Origin: Acanthococcus lagerstroemiae
Taxonomy: Eukaryota; Arthropoda; Insecta; Hemiptera; Eriococcidae
NCBI GenBank assembly: GCA_031841125.1
Contig: CM063106.1
Coordinates: 38,746,001-38,810,000, forward strand
DNA length: 64,000 bases
Reading direction: 5' to 3'
Below, piece by piece: positions 45,301 through 55,760 of this stretch; the stretch's first letter is position 1; the number at the start of each line of letters is the position of its first letter. The notes beneath the pieces are model-generated. The model had not been told where the DNA came from. It did not search any database and was given only the letters and a program-made list of their open reading frames with translations. Position numbers and translations under genes: made by a program.

Positions 45301-48300
45301 TTTACATTCATTTTACTCCATAAGCGAACATTCGTTCTTCTTTGCGAGTCCATAAATATGAAAGAGAGAATTTCTTAATGCTTCCGGACAATGGCGTAAC
45401 CAGAGGGGGGGGGGGCGAATGCCTCCGCCAAGGCACCTAAAACTGAATGTAAAATATGCAAAAATGAGCAAATTTTCGCCTTTAGAACACGTTTTTTCGA
45501 AAAATTTTGCTAAGCAGTAATTTTACCTTCATTTTTCATAAAATAGTCCTCTAATATCGGCAGTTTAAAAAAAAATACCACAATTTTCGACTTTTTCTCC
45601 CTTGAAAATCTCTTACTCCCTCCCCCTCCCCGCATTGGGAAAATCCTGGCTACGCCACAGCTTCCGGACGCTTATTTATGATTTAAAAGCATTTAGTCTT
45701 GATTTAAATCATTGTTCAATATTGAGAAATGCTCTGTTTCGCATTTATGGACTCGTAAAGAAGAACGGATGTTCGCTTATGGAGCTTTACATCGTCAGCT
45801 TAATTATAAAACCTTCTAAGTGCCAATTTTGATAAAATGACTTTTTGGTTGATTGAGATAGAAGTGACTGTACCGCACCCTATGATAATAGCCAAAACAT
45901 TCTAAAACGACTTTTTTAAGAAGGAATGAAAAAAATCTTTAACATTTGAATAAATGGCCTTCCTCAGTGTTTTTTGTCTTTCTTGTAGAATTTGCATAAT
46001 GACACTAAGAAGGTTTTATTTAAGCTGACGACATGTAAAATGTACGTAAACAAAAGAAGCTGGACCCCCACAGGCTACGAATTGCTGCGAATGCTGGAAC
46101 AGCTGCGCAACAGTCCTCCTCATGACTGGGGCTGTCAAAAATCTGCTTAAAAAACAGTGGTGAAATATGCGCGTATTTTATGCTTTTTCTTGTTGCTAAA
46201 CATGCCAAAAATATTCCCTAAAAAGTCGAAATATTCCAAAATATTCTGCTCTATAATATGGGTATCCTTTTAGAGGGGAAAATGAGCAGATTATAATGGT
46301 AACATCGTTCCAACAAGCAAACAGTGATGTCGCAACCAACAACATTAATTTTCTCCAACGTTTACCATTTACAAGTGCAGTAAATAAATAAATACACTCA
46401 ACGATATAGTATAGTGGATGTCCGAAAAAATGTCCAAAAATGCAGAAATACAGAAAACTTGATAAAATATGCTCCAAATATGCTTCTAAAACACCAAAAA
46501 ATATGCAATTATATCAAAATAATAAAATAATATGTTATTTCAAATAGGGCTCATTTCACTCAGAATTTTATGTTTTGCAAAGATATCTTCAAAATGCTTG
46601 ATTTGATTCACAGAGGAAAAACATGCCAAAGCATACTTTTGGCAGCCCTACTCATGATGTCGCCCATGAAAAGGTCTGTTACATTTGGGGAAATATTCTC
46701 GCCAATTTTTTTTTTTCATTAGATTCTAAATATACTTTCTTACTTTTCCGTAAAGAGTTTTGAAAGCTTCAACGATTTCGAGTCGCTGAGCAATCGATCT
46801 TTTCGCCACGATGTCAATGATTGTCTGTTCATCAGTACCCAGACCCTTCATTGCCTTTCTGAGGGCTTCCGCGTCGGCATTAGCATCGAATGGCTCGGCG
46901 GGATACACAGTCGGTTTGCACTAGAATCAAATTCATGTTGTTAATTGAGTAATAACATCCAAATGTATGTTTCTTTAAAATACCTTACAGTTCACGTGAG
47001 GAATTTTCCTAAGTAAGCGTAAAAAAGGCTCGAAAACGAGGTCAACAGTACATATATTACTGAGTAACTTCAAATTTCTCTATTTCATAAAGTTGGATTC
47101 GAGGTAATAAAAGATGATACTGGCTGCTGCATTGAAAAGACGTTCCTGAATGCGAGAAGGTCGAATTCTTCTAACTACAAAATATCAACTCTATCAATTT
47201 TCACCTTGGGTGTAAAAGTCAATGTCCCATTTTGATTTCGATGACAGACTATGCTACATGATTTGATTTCGTGTCATAATCTGTTATCGAAACAAAAGTG
47301 GATATAGGCCTTTTTAGACCCAAAGTACAGAAATATTGTAACATTTTCGGTTTGACTTGTATAATGAATCTGATGCAGGGCTTCATACCACCTTCGTACT
47401 TTCTGTTTTTTTCACGGTACCTTATCTACTACACATATATTCTATACGTAGGTACATGCATGTTCAACCTCAAGAGACTATTTAATATGCTAACAGGGTT
47501 CACTTTTGCTATAAATACCCTGTTATTTCACATTTGAAATAATTGAAGTAGCGAACTCTCGAATATTTCAGATGACCTTGCCCGCATAGTACAGGCACAC
47601 CATGATGTAGGCATTGACTGTGTTGGGGGCTGGTATATAATTTTTGATTAACACCACCCGAAACAATGAAGGCACAAGTTAAATAACGGAAAAGAAGGTC
47701 ACGGTGAAAGTCAGAAATGGTCGATACGCCTATTCTTGTTGATGACAATACAATACTCATAATATGTACTTGATCACGTTCTACATTTTTGGCGGCAAAT
47801 TGATGCGTCGTGTATTCAATTCTTTTTTTTTTTTCAAATACCACGAGTGGCTTCATCTTCAGTGTAGAAAAGTTTGTTTTCCAAGGAAAATTGCGACCAT
47901 CTTGCCACTTTTTTTGCTTAATTTTCACTCTTAGTTTACGATTTTTAAAATTCTAGATGAGAAAAACATTTTCAGTTATTTGTAAAAGACAGATCTGGAA
48001 TCAGAACGTAAACTTCAATAACGTGACACTAAACTAATTTCGGTTTCTGGTTTTCTGTTTACATGAATACGTAACCATTTTTGATGAAGAGGGAGGAGAT
48101 AAACACCCACAAGAAACTTATGACCAATAAGAAAATTAACAAGATAACGCATCTCAAGGTTTAATATCCAATTTTTCCTATAAAAATTTCTAAATTATAG
48201 TGATCATGTCGAAAAAAAAGTTATCAAATAAATATCGCGTTCCAATTTTGACAATTTTAACCATAAACCATGGAATTGGTTTCGACTAGGGACGGAAATA

Positions 48301-50151
48301 GGAGGAGGCTAGGAGGAGCTAAGCTCTTCCAATTTCAGAACTAGCCCCCTAAATTTTTTTTTTAAATTATTCTTAACACAGTAAGACTTTTTTTCCTATT
48401 TGTTTTTTCTTACAAAGGAAGTATTACAGAAATAAAAATCTTTTTTTTTGTAGTATTTCTTTGGGGTGGGGGAGGAGAGGGCTATGATTTTTTGATTTTT
48501 ATAGTTATTTTAGGCAATGGGTCTTCAGCACCTTCTATTTCCGCCACTGTTTCAACATTTTTCAGGACTCTTCCAGGCTTATGTGGGATACTCTAGAACT
48601 TTTTCCGATAGATTTAAGATTTATTTGATTCTCCTAGGCCTTTCAACTCTCAGAATTCCTTTAATACTCCCAAGCCTTTTTAACTCTGAATGGCTAGCTA
48701 TGATTCCTCAAGACTTTCTCACACGCAAGTTTTCTTCTAGACTTGTTCAAACTCGACAAAGATTTCCACACAAGTTCAAGGAGCCTTTAAGTCACTTCAA
48801 GATTCTATTTTAAACGTACGAAGATTCTTCAAGACTCGTTACAAACACTATCATACATTTGTACAGTTCAAGACAATCAAATTAGAGAAGAATCTTCAAA
48901 ACCACAGCCGTATCTAAGAGTTTTTTGCTTTCTTTTGCATTCGTCTTCCTTTCATCATGTCGGTCGTCGCTTTTCAGTCAAGTGCCTCGAAGTATTTCCC
49001 CCATTCTCCGCTTTCTGCAAATCGAATGCTAGAATCGATATTATACAACCATATTTTTCAATCAAGTAATTAGTTTCAAAGGCCTGGAAAGGGTTCAGGT
49101 CAAATTAATTTGTTTTCAATTCCAATATTCTCAATATTCTACAATTTCTGATTGGTTTTTTCATCCAGCCACCTATTTGGGTCACCTCTCGTGACCAGAC
49201 GTACAAAATAGTAGGGAAGAATGATGTTCGCGGGTAGGGGGAACCAAAAATTCTTCAACGTTTGTAGTAATATTAATTTAAAAATGGTATTTTTGTGGTC
49301 CTACTTCCATAATTATAACTCCACCTCCGAGGTGAGAAGGGAAGGAACGTACTTAAATATTGTTGACTAGAAAATTTCATAATTTTTAGGTCGCCCAATT
49401 AAAAACAAAAAAGTTATTTATTCTAGAAAGACCTTTCAGGGCCCGCCTGATGATTAAAATTACAAATATTAACAAACATCCGCGCGGAATATGCTCTTAG
49501 CAAAATCGTCTCCGATTTTTTTTTTGCACACTTCCAGTAGAACTGTGCCTGACTTGTGTTTTGAAGGGGACAGCAGGCTACAACGGCGGCAAACTTACAA
49601 TTTTCCCAAGGGGTGCTCGAACAAAATTTTATAACGTGAATTTAGAGGGGAGGGGGGAAAAATTTGGCAAAGAAGATCTTAATGTAATGAATTTTTTATT
49701 TTTGAGGAATTTCCCAAGGGGTGCTCAAAAAATCCCAAGGGGTGCTCGAGCCCCGGAGCACCCACAAAGTTGCCGCCTATGGCAGGCTATATACTATTCC
49801 CCAAATTTAAAAATGGTAGGCCCTCACAGCCACGTGCTGACTGCGTCTTTTACCTTACAACCGCCACTGATTACGTATAAAAAGTACAGTTCGTATACAG
49901 AATCTGGTCATCGATTATCGCGTACACATTTTTAATTGATGATTAATTGATGAAAATATTCGACGGGAAATTGAACGTGTTTTTCATCGGTAAAGTTGTT
50001 ACGAAAGAATTCGCGGTATCGTGTTTTTAATCGCCGCCTAATTCTAATTTATGTTCTTGAATTTGTTTGCATTCGAACCGAAGTAAGATTTATGAACAGC
50101 CATTAATTGAGAAACACTTCGACTTACCTGGTAAGCGTAGTATTTCGTCAT
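42167..50151 (-). CDS. AnxB9: Annexin B9-like gene, seven coding exons (C-terminal exon not found)
   Basis: Gene-level entry; exons in transcript order are 50128-50151, 46744-46920, 44667-44871, 44031-44109, 43747-43819, 43200-43373 and 42167-42348. All junctions are GT-AG and in phase. About 305 residues are covered: four annexin repeats with GLGTD, GAGTD, QWGTD and GAGTDD loops, the YPAEPFD N-terminal motif and KSELGG after repeat 1, all typical of insect annexin B9. Annexins bind acidic phospholipids in a calcium-dependent way and act at membranes in trafficking. Two oddities: exon 4 lacks one base (see 44031-44109), and the last exon, expected to give the final 20 or so residues, is not recognised. 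Introns are full of transposons. Confidence 0.9.
42394..42550. mobile_element. MITE-like inverted repeat in annexin intron 6
   Basis: GCACCCGATGCACAATC on the left and GATTTTGCGCATCGGGCA-like sequence on the right are inverted. Repeated GTTACCC motifs lie between. Target duplication is unclear. Confidence 0.5.
42598..43113. repeat. Inverted ends with an internal two-copy tandem repeat
   Basis: GTTAAGCAAAAACTGACCAA (left) and its complement (43070-43100) are inverted. A unit starting GGACGCTGTT at 42601 repeats at 42795 (period about 194). Both units share TATCGTTGGAAAGAGCGT. Confidence 0.6.
43200..43373 (-). CDS. AnxB9: Annexin exon 6, repeat 3
   Basis: It encodes [20 protein letters not shown] and continues to IEAGFLTI plus one base; the donor is G|GTAATT. 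The loop QWGTD lacks the usual GxGT calcium site, as in other insect annexin B9 proteins. Confidence 0.9.
43747..43819 (-). CDS. AnxB9: Annexin exon 5
   Basis: The 73-nt exon with acceptor ctcacaacag and donor GCCG|GTAAGA encodes [19 protein letters not shown] and SLLDA. It requires the LLVSICT frame of exon 4. Confidence 0.88.
44031..44109 (-). CDS. AnxB9: Annexin exon 4, with a one-base deletion
   Basis: The exon enters in the frame of exon 3 ([19 protein letters not shown]) and must leave as LLVSICT to join exon 5. These two frames differ by one base. An A is missing from the A-run read on the minus strand at 44054-44056; four A would give the expected FKRLLVS. Read literally, the protein would go out of frame here. 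Every other exon is intact, so a base-calling error in a homopolymer is the simplest explanation; a null allele is the alternative. Confidence 0.8.
44347..44516. mobile_element. Palindromic MITE with 9-bp target duplication
   Basis: Long complementary arms (CGTCCGCCATTTTGA on the left, TCGAAATGGCGGACG on the right) are flanked by a perfect 9-bp repeat GTGGTAGTA at 44338-44346 and 44517-44525. It shares the core GAATTGACTACGCGG with 17187-17363. A 9-bp duplication with long arms is MULE-like, by inference. It lies in annexin intron 3. Confidence 0.75.
44667..44871 (-). CDS. AnxB9: Annexin exon 3, repeat 2
   Basis: The acceptor tgcgtatag and donor AAAT|GTAAGC bound it. It encodes [18 protein letters not shown], the [15 protein letters not shown] calcium loop and helix, and IAAVYQK. 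Confidence 0.92.
45390..45659. mobile_element. hAT-like MITE in the left foldback arm
   Basis: Ends AATGGCGTAACCAG and CTGGCTACGCCACA are near complements. The direct repeat GCTTCCGGAC flanks it (45380-45389, 45660-45669). Confidence 0.7.
46127..46650. mobile_element. hAT-like MITE rich in AATATGC, in the right foldback arm
   Basis: Ends TGGGGCTGTCAAAAA and TTTTGGCAGCCCTA are near complements. Flanks CTCATGAC and CTCATGAT match 7/8. The interior resembles the other AATATGC-rich elements in this window. Confidence 0.7.
46744..46920 (-). CDS. AnxB9: Annexin exon 2, repeat 1
   Basis: The acceptor tgattctag and donor AAA|GTAAGA bound it. It encodes [20 protein letters not shown], the [11 protein letters not shown] calcium loop and [13 protein letters not shown]. 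Both ends are phase 0. Confidence 0.93.
48287..48548. mobile_element. hAT-like MITE
   Basis: Ends TAGGGACGGAAATAG and CTATTTCCGCCACT are near complements. Flanks GTTTCGAC and GTTTCAAC match 7/8. Confidence 0.65.
48550..48900. repeat. Degenerate short-period repeat island (GACTCTTC type)
   Basis: Variants of AGACTCTTCCAGGCTT and CAAGACTCGTT follow one another roughly every 25-45 bp. The same type occurs at 55230-55760 and 63060-64000. Confidence 0.55.
49581..49781. mobile_element. hAT-like MITE (201 bp)
   Basis: Ends CAACGGCGGCAAACTT and AAGTTGCCGCCTATG are near complements. A perfect 8-bp duplication GCAGGCTA lies at 49573-49580 and 49782-49789. CCCAAGGGGTGCTC occurs three times inside. Confidence 0.8.
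50128..50151 (-). CDS. AnxB9: Annexin exon 1 (start codon exon)
   Basis: It encodes MTKYYAYQ and has a consensus donor CAG|GTAAGT. Insect annexin B9 proteins also start with a short tyrosine-rich leader on its own exon. The promoter and 5' UTR were not identified. Confidence 0.8.
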
Positions 50152-51071
50152 GATGGTGCTGAAGATGTTTGTAATCGAACGTTTAATTTAAACCAGCCGA
50201 TCTAAACGACTATGTCAATCTGAAACACGAATATATGCGAATAATGTAATATCAATATCAACTGATGTTTAATCGTTAGGTCTGGTAAGAACTATGTAGC
50301 TTGCTTCTTCATGACGAATTCAGTGGCGCAGACAGGAGTCGGTGCCGGATCGAGGAAGCAATCCTGGGAGGGGAAATTCAGACAATGTCAAGAATTGAAT
50401 AGCTTTTACTATCTCACTCTTCGAGTAGGTATTTGGATTACTTTTATGGCTTCGCATGAAGTGTCGAGAGGGCTTTTCAAGAGGAGGGGGAGAAGTACAG
50501 GTTTGAGATTATCCAACAGAAAACTAAAACTGGAAAATTGTCGGGTGAAAAAGAAAAGCTTAGCTTGAAGCATCATCAATTTTCCCAACTGTAGCTGTTA
50601 AATTTACTAACTGTTGAAAAATTTCAAATTATGGTAGTGATGTTAACGGAGCGGATTTTTTGAGATCCGCGGGTAAAAACTGGTGCTTTTTCAGAAAGAG
50701 TTTTTTTTTCTGAGGTTTCTGTGTTGGGTTCAGGGATTGGCAAAATCTGGGAACTCCAAGATAAAAAAAAAGGATTAAAATTTAAAGTCTCAAATTCTTT
50801 TTAGAAAAGAATTTCAAATCCAAAATCCTGAATCCTCTCAATTTTCAGAAAAAATTGATATTTTAAATCCAAAATCCAATAATCTGAATTTTGACTTCTA
50901 AATTTCAAGTAGTAAGCACCCATGCAATCTTCAGTCTACCATTGGCTGAGGACGTTCGCACACAATCTCTGTTGTCTGTAGTTCAGCGCTAAAATGCTAA
51001 CTGTAATCAGCGAAAGAGAGAATTTTTTAGGACTTTGCGTTCAGCGTTCTACCTTCTTACTTACTAACAGG

Positions 51072-51468
51072 CAGGGACTGAAAGCTAGCCGAAAGCCGAA
51101 CAGTTTTAGCATGAAAGCCAAAACTGAAAGTCGGAAGCCGATTGGGTTCGAAAGCTGAAAGCAAGAGCCGAATCTTTTTCGACTTTTTCTTGAAAACCAA
51201 AAAGTATAGACTACTGATAATGAAAATTTCCAAAAATCAACTCCTCAGAGCCCTGGACACCCTAAAGGTACCGAAGTGCTAGGCAACCGGGGAAAATAAG
51301 AAAAAGTAATAATATTTTAAAAACTGCCCGAAAATCTGAAAGTCAAAAGCTGAAAAGACAAAAGCCGAACGATTCTGGCATGAAAGCTAAAGCCGAAAGT
51401 CAAAAGCTGATTGAGTTCAAGCTCGGAAGCCAAAAGCGAAAGCTTTATCGTCCGGCTTTCAATCCTTG
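51072..51468. mobile_element. hAT-like MITE made of AAAGCCGAAAGC-type repeats
   Basis: Ends CAGGGACTGAAAGC and GGCTTTCAATCCTTG are near complements. A perfect 8-bp duplication CTAACAGG lies at 51064-51071 and 51469-51476. Much of the interior is GAAAGC(C/T)GAA repeats. Related to 60746-61100. Confidence 0.8.
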
Positions 51469-51994
51469 CTAACAGGTGACTAAATGAGCTTCCTTCGCGT
51501 TCGCAGAATTGGGACTTGTTAGATATTTAGGAACAAAAATTATAGAATTTCCTTTTAATTTAATTAATTCAATTATAATAATTATATTATTTTAAATAAT
51601 TAATTTAATATATTTAATTAACAAATTATAAATTTTTGTTAAAAAAAAATTAATAAAAAATTATTTTGAAAATAATTTCTAAAAATTAATTTAAAACTAA
51701 AAATTGCAACCTAAATTAATTTAAATTAAAAAATTAAATAAATCCTTTCGTACTAAATCTAATTAAAAAATTTGAACTTAAGTTGCATCTGTTGGCAACA
51801 CTGTTAGCATATTCATTGTATTCTTATCACTTTGGGGTGAATTTTCGCGAATAGATTACCCCAAACTGATAACAATACACGCAAAACGTTTGCCTATGGT
51901 AGCGCTACCTAGGTGAGATTTAAACCCCAATATACGATAAAACAAAAAGGATGTAAAACTATATGAATATGTAAGGTTAGATTTTCAAGATATC

Positions 51995-52391
51995 CAGGGA
52001 CGTACCGAAGAATTTTGCCTGGGGAGGGGGGGGGGGTAAAATTGTGAAAGTCCCAACTGACTCAACTCAAAATTCCCAATAGTATCAAAGCAAAAAAAAA
52101 AACCTTTTGACTTGTTAGAACTTTTCCACTGACCAACTGACTCAACTCAAAATTTCCAAGTATCAATGCAAAAGAAGAAAAACCTTTTGACTTGTTGAGT
52201 TTTCCCAACTTCTTAACTCGATTCCCAAGTACCAGAGCAAAAAAACAAAAACAAAAACGTTTTAACTTGTTGGATTTTTTCAAGTCCCCAACTCGCCTGA
52301 CTAAAATGGTAAATTTTCCCAACTGCTCAGTGAAAAATTCCTACGGGGGGAGGGTGAGTTGCCGCCTGCCCTCCCTATCGATACGTCCCTG
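51995..52391. mobile_element. hAT-like MITE with internal tandem repeats
   Basis: Ends CAGGGACGTACCGA and CGATACGTCCCTG are near complements. A perfect 8-bp duplication AAGATATC lies at 51987-51994 and 52392-52399. The interior holds about four degenerate units with CCTTTTGACTTGTT and CCCAACT. Confidence 0.85.
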
Positions 52392-53129
52392 AAGATATCA
52401 ATAAGTTAATGGTAACACTGGATTTACATCAAAGTTATGAGCATGCTATTAACAAGTATGCTCCATTTAAAATATAGGTATATAGCATATTTGTTAAAAG
52501 CATGTTTATAACTTCGGTGTGAATCCAGCATTAATTGTTAATAATTAATGAAATGAGAATTTCCAGAGTGTTTGCCGCAGCACAGCGCTGCAAGCACCCT
52601 ATTTTTGGATTTGGATTTTAATTATTTTTGGAATCATCAAAATGCAAATCCTTTGCCAATAATTAGGAATTAAATCCGAAATTCGAAATTCTTTTTGAAA
52701 AAGGATTTGAAATCCAAAATCCAAAATCAAGATTTTTGGAAATTTGGATTTAAAATATCTGAGGATTTAAATCCTGCCCAACCCTGATTGGGGTTACTTC
52801 TCTTGACCATTCAACCATCAGCCATCAGCCAATCAGTCTGCTATAGAACAGCTGAAATTGTTAGTGTAGTGGTGAGATCGTAGTTTCGACATTAGTGACA
52901 CTACAATATGTCCGGCCCGAATGGCAATTCAAAGCGAATGCTCAGATGTTCACTACGCTCAGTTAATGGCGGAGCTCCGGAGCGAATCTTCGAGATCCGG
53001 ATTTTTCACCGGATTAGAAAAAAAGATCCGGAGCGGAATCTTAGATTAAGATATCCGGATTTTATCGGGATCCGGATATCCGTTTAACATCACTATTATG
53101 GATGGACAAATTTTTAATTGAAAATTGAA

Positions 53130-54980
53130 ATTTCAAATTTCAAATCATCAAGCAAAAAAAAACCACATAAAAACTAGAACTTCAACATCTCGAGCAAACA
53201 AAAAACAAATAAATAAATAGATAAAAAAAAAAAGAAGAAAAACGTAAGCCAAGCTGCAACATTCTTAATTTTGTTTAAATGTACCAATTCTGAACTCCTG
53301 TACAAATTCAAATTATTTGGGGGATCAGTCAATAAGAATAAAAAAAAAAAAAGTAATAGTATAAGAAATTTCAAGTTGGCCAGCTGCAGCTCTTTAAATT
53401 TACTAACGCATGTAAAATTTCAAATTATTGGGGTTCAACCTGAAAATTAGAATTTCAAGATCGATGAACAATAAATAAATAACTAAAGTTTCTTCTTTTT
53501 TAATGTTTTAATGTTGCAATTTGCAGCTTCTAAACTCACAATCTCTAAATTCTTCTAAAATTTAAAATAATGGCAGTTTTTTCAACTGAAACTTGATAAT
53601 AGACAAGCAGGAGAAATAATTAGCTCATTTTTAATTTTGCCAACTGCAGCTGTTAAATTCCCAAGTACAATGGCAAAAGTGGCCAACTGTAGTACAGTGT
53701 CAAATAATTGGGAAGGGCGAAGGAGTGGGGTTATCCAAAAAAAACACAAAAACTAGAAATTCAAAATTGTCGAGGAAAAGAAAATCGAAAGAAAGAAAAA
53801 GGCAACATTATTCTTGATTTTGTCATCTACAGCTGCTAAATGTACAATTCTCAGTTCTTGCACAATTTCAAATGATGTGCTAGCTCAGTCACTAAGGAAA
53901 AAAAAATTTCAAGTTGGTCAGCTGCAGCTCTTTAATTTTATCAACGCTTGTAAAATTTCAATTTATTGGGGTTCAACTTGAAAACTAGAATTTCAGGATC
54001 GTTGAGCAATAAATAAATAAATAAAGTTTTTTCTCGTTCAATGTTTTCAGTTTTGCAATTTGCAGCTTTTAAATTCACGAACCCTAATATTTTGTAGAAT
54101 TCTAGATTATTAGTAGTTTTCCCAACTGAAAATTAAAACTTGAAAATAAATAAGTAGAGAAAAGAAGTTGGCAACATTTTTAATTTTGCCAAATGCAGCT
54201 GTTGAATTCACCAACTCATACAATTTCAAATTATTGGGGAGGGAGGAGGGTTTCTAATTAAACAAGAATTTCAAGACCATCGAAAAAACTTCTGTCAAAC
54301 ATCTTACTTGGTCATCTGCACCTTTTAACCGCAACAACTTTAATTCTTAAATAATTTCAAGTTATTGCAAAGTTTCTTCAACGAAAACTGAAATTTCAAG
54401 ATCGCTGAATAGAAAAAAAAGAGCTTGCACATTTTTTAATTCACTGTCTGCAGCTGCTAAATATATCCCAGCCCCTTGCACAATTTCAAATTATTGAGCC
54501 CCTTCCTTCGAAAAGAGAAGGCTTATTGCCACATTTTTAATTTTGTCAACTACACCTGTTGAATTTTCCAACTCTTATACAGTTTGAAATTATTGAGGGG
54601 GATTTCTAAATGAAAACTAGAATTTCAAGACCACCGAGAAAATTTCAGTCAAACATCTTATTTTGTCATCTGCAGCTTTTAAAGGCATCAACTTTAATTC
54701 TTGTGTACTCATAATTTCGAACAACTATTGGAAGGTTTTTTCAGCAAAGAACTAAAATTTTAAAATCGCTAAATAAAAAAAAAGAGCTTGCAACACTTTT
54801 GATTTTGCTATCTGCAGGTGCTAAATGTATCTCATCTCTTGCACAATTACAAATTATTGAGGGTTAGGGTTTTTCCAACTAAAAGCTAAAATTTCAAGAT
54901 CGTCGAGTCCATTCTCCCCAAAAAAGAAAGTTTATTGCAACATTTTTAATTTTGTTGATTTTAGTTGATCAATTCGCCAC
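53130..54980. repeat. Degenerate satellite-like array, about 130 bp unit
   Basis: The landmark (C/T)TGCAGCT(G/T)(T/C)TAAAT recurs near 53390, 53525, 53645, 53830, 53930, 54060, 54195, 54315, 54450, 54545, 54670 and 54815. It is followed each time by variants of CAATTTCAAATTATTGGG and CTAGAATTTCAAGATCG. Spacing varies from 95 to 185 bp. Confidence 0.7.
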
Positions 54981-55229
54981 CGACCCCAAATTATTAGAAA
55001 GAAAAGCCCATGGCTACCACCTTGCCCGTAAGATGACAGTTCAATGAGTAGATAAACATAAAATATGTGTAGTTTGACAATTTTCATGCTGCTGGCAATT
55101 TTCATGCGTGTTGAGGATGAAAAAAATATCCAAAGTGTGTTATCAAATTTACTCAGCTTATTGCTTCCCGTCTGGATAACAAGTTTTGAACAGTTGAGCG
55201 ATTCTGTTCAATTTTTTTCTCTTGGTGAG

Positions 55230-55760
55230 AAATCCTTAAGACTAGCTAGGACTCTTCAGTGGTCCTTTATGAAACACTTGAACTCTCCCAGACGTGTTTG
55301 AGACTCCCGAGGACCGTTTAAAATTGGTTTGCGATTCATTATGACTCTTCTTGACTTGATTAGGGCTCATTAAAACGTGATCAAGACTCAAAAATTTCTA
55401 AGACTCTTCGATACTTGTTTGAACGATACGTTAGACTCTTCTTAGCTTATGAGGACTCCTTAAGACTTTCCCTTACTTATTTGCATGTGATCTGCAGACT
55501 TTTTAAGGCTCCCTGAAGGCTTTTTATGACTCCTCCAGACTTTATAAAAGTTCCTCAAGACTTCGTCAGTATTGACACTTTCTGCCACTTGCGTTTAACG
55601 TACCCTGAGTTTTTTAAAATCCTTTAAGGTACCTCAAAACATGTTCAAGACTCGCGAAGATAGACTTCTTATGGCTTTCAGAATTGATATGAACTTTTCA
55701 AGACTAATTTTGCGGCTAAGAACTCGTTAAAGACGATGAGGCTTCCCATAGTGTGTTTGC
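55230..55760. repeat. Degenerate short-period repeat island (GACTCTTC type)
   Basis: Variants of AAGACTCTTC, GAGACTC and CTTGTTTGA recur about every 25-45 bp, as at 48550 and 63060. Open frames here come from the repeats. Confidence 0.55.

Larger units (their letters stand above)
45212..46690. repeat. Foldback element in annexin intron 2, with a hAT MITE in each arm
   Basis: The left arm (45212-45389) matches the reverse complement of the right arm. CATAAGCGAACATTCGTTCT pairs with sequence at 45766-45785, GCAGCTGCTCCAGC with sequence near 46095, and GATCTTTTCACGG with sequence near 46665-46677. Insertions at 45390-45659 (left) and 46127-46650 (right) interrupt the arms. A further short inverted pair is 45786-45825 and 46000-46039. 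It ends about 55 bp from annexin exon 2. Confidence 0.7.
46921..50127 (-). other. AnxB9: Annexin intron 1 (3.2 kb)
   Basis: No extra coding exon recognised. It contains MITEs at 48287-48548 and 49581-49781 and a degenerate repeat island at 48550-48900. Confidence 0.6.
50152..53129. other. Intergenic, repeat-rich
   Basis: No gene seen. It holds two hAT MITEs (51072-51468, 51995-52391), an extremely AT-rich patch at about 51540-51780, and blocks of GGATTT/AAATCC-type low-complexity sequence near 50750-50910 and 52600-52770. Confidence 0.55.

Noticed and set aside
46196..46477. Minus-strand 93-residue frame
   Set aside because: It lies within the AATATGC-rich MITE and is a by-product of that repeat.
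53130..54980. CRISPR-like spacing of repeats
   Set aside because: Units are degenerate, variably spaced and eukaryotic satellite-like; there are no conserved direct repeats with unique spacers, and the genome is eukaryotic.
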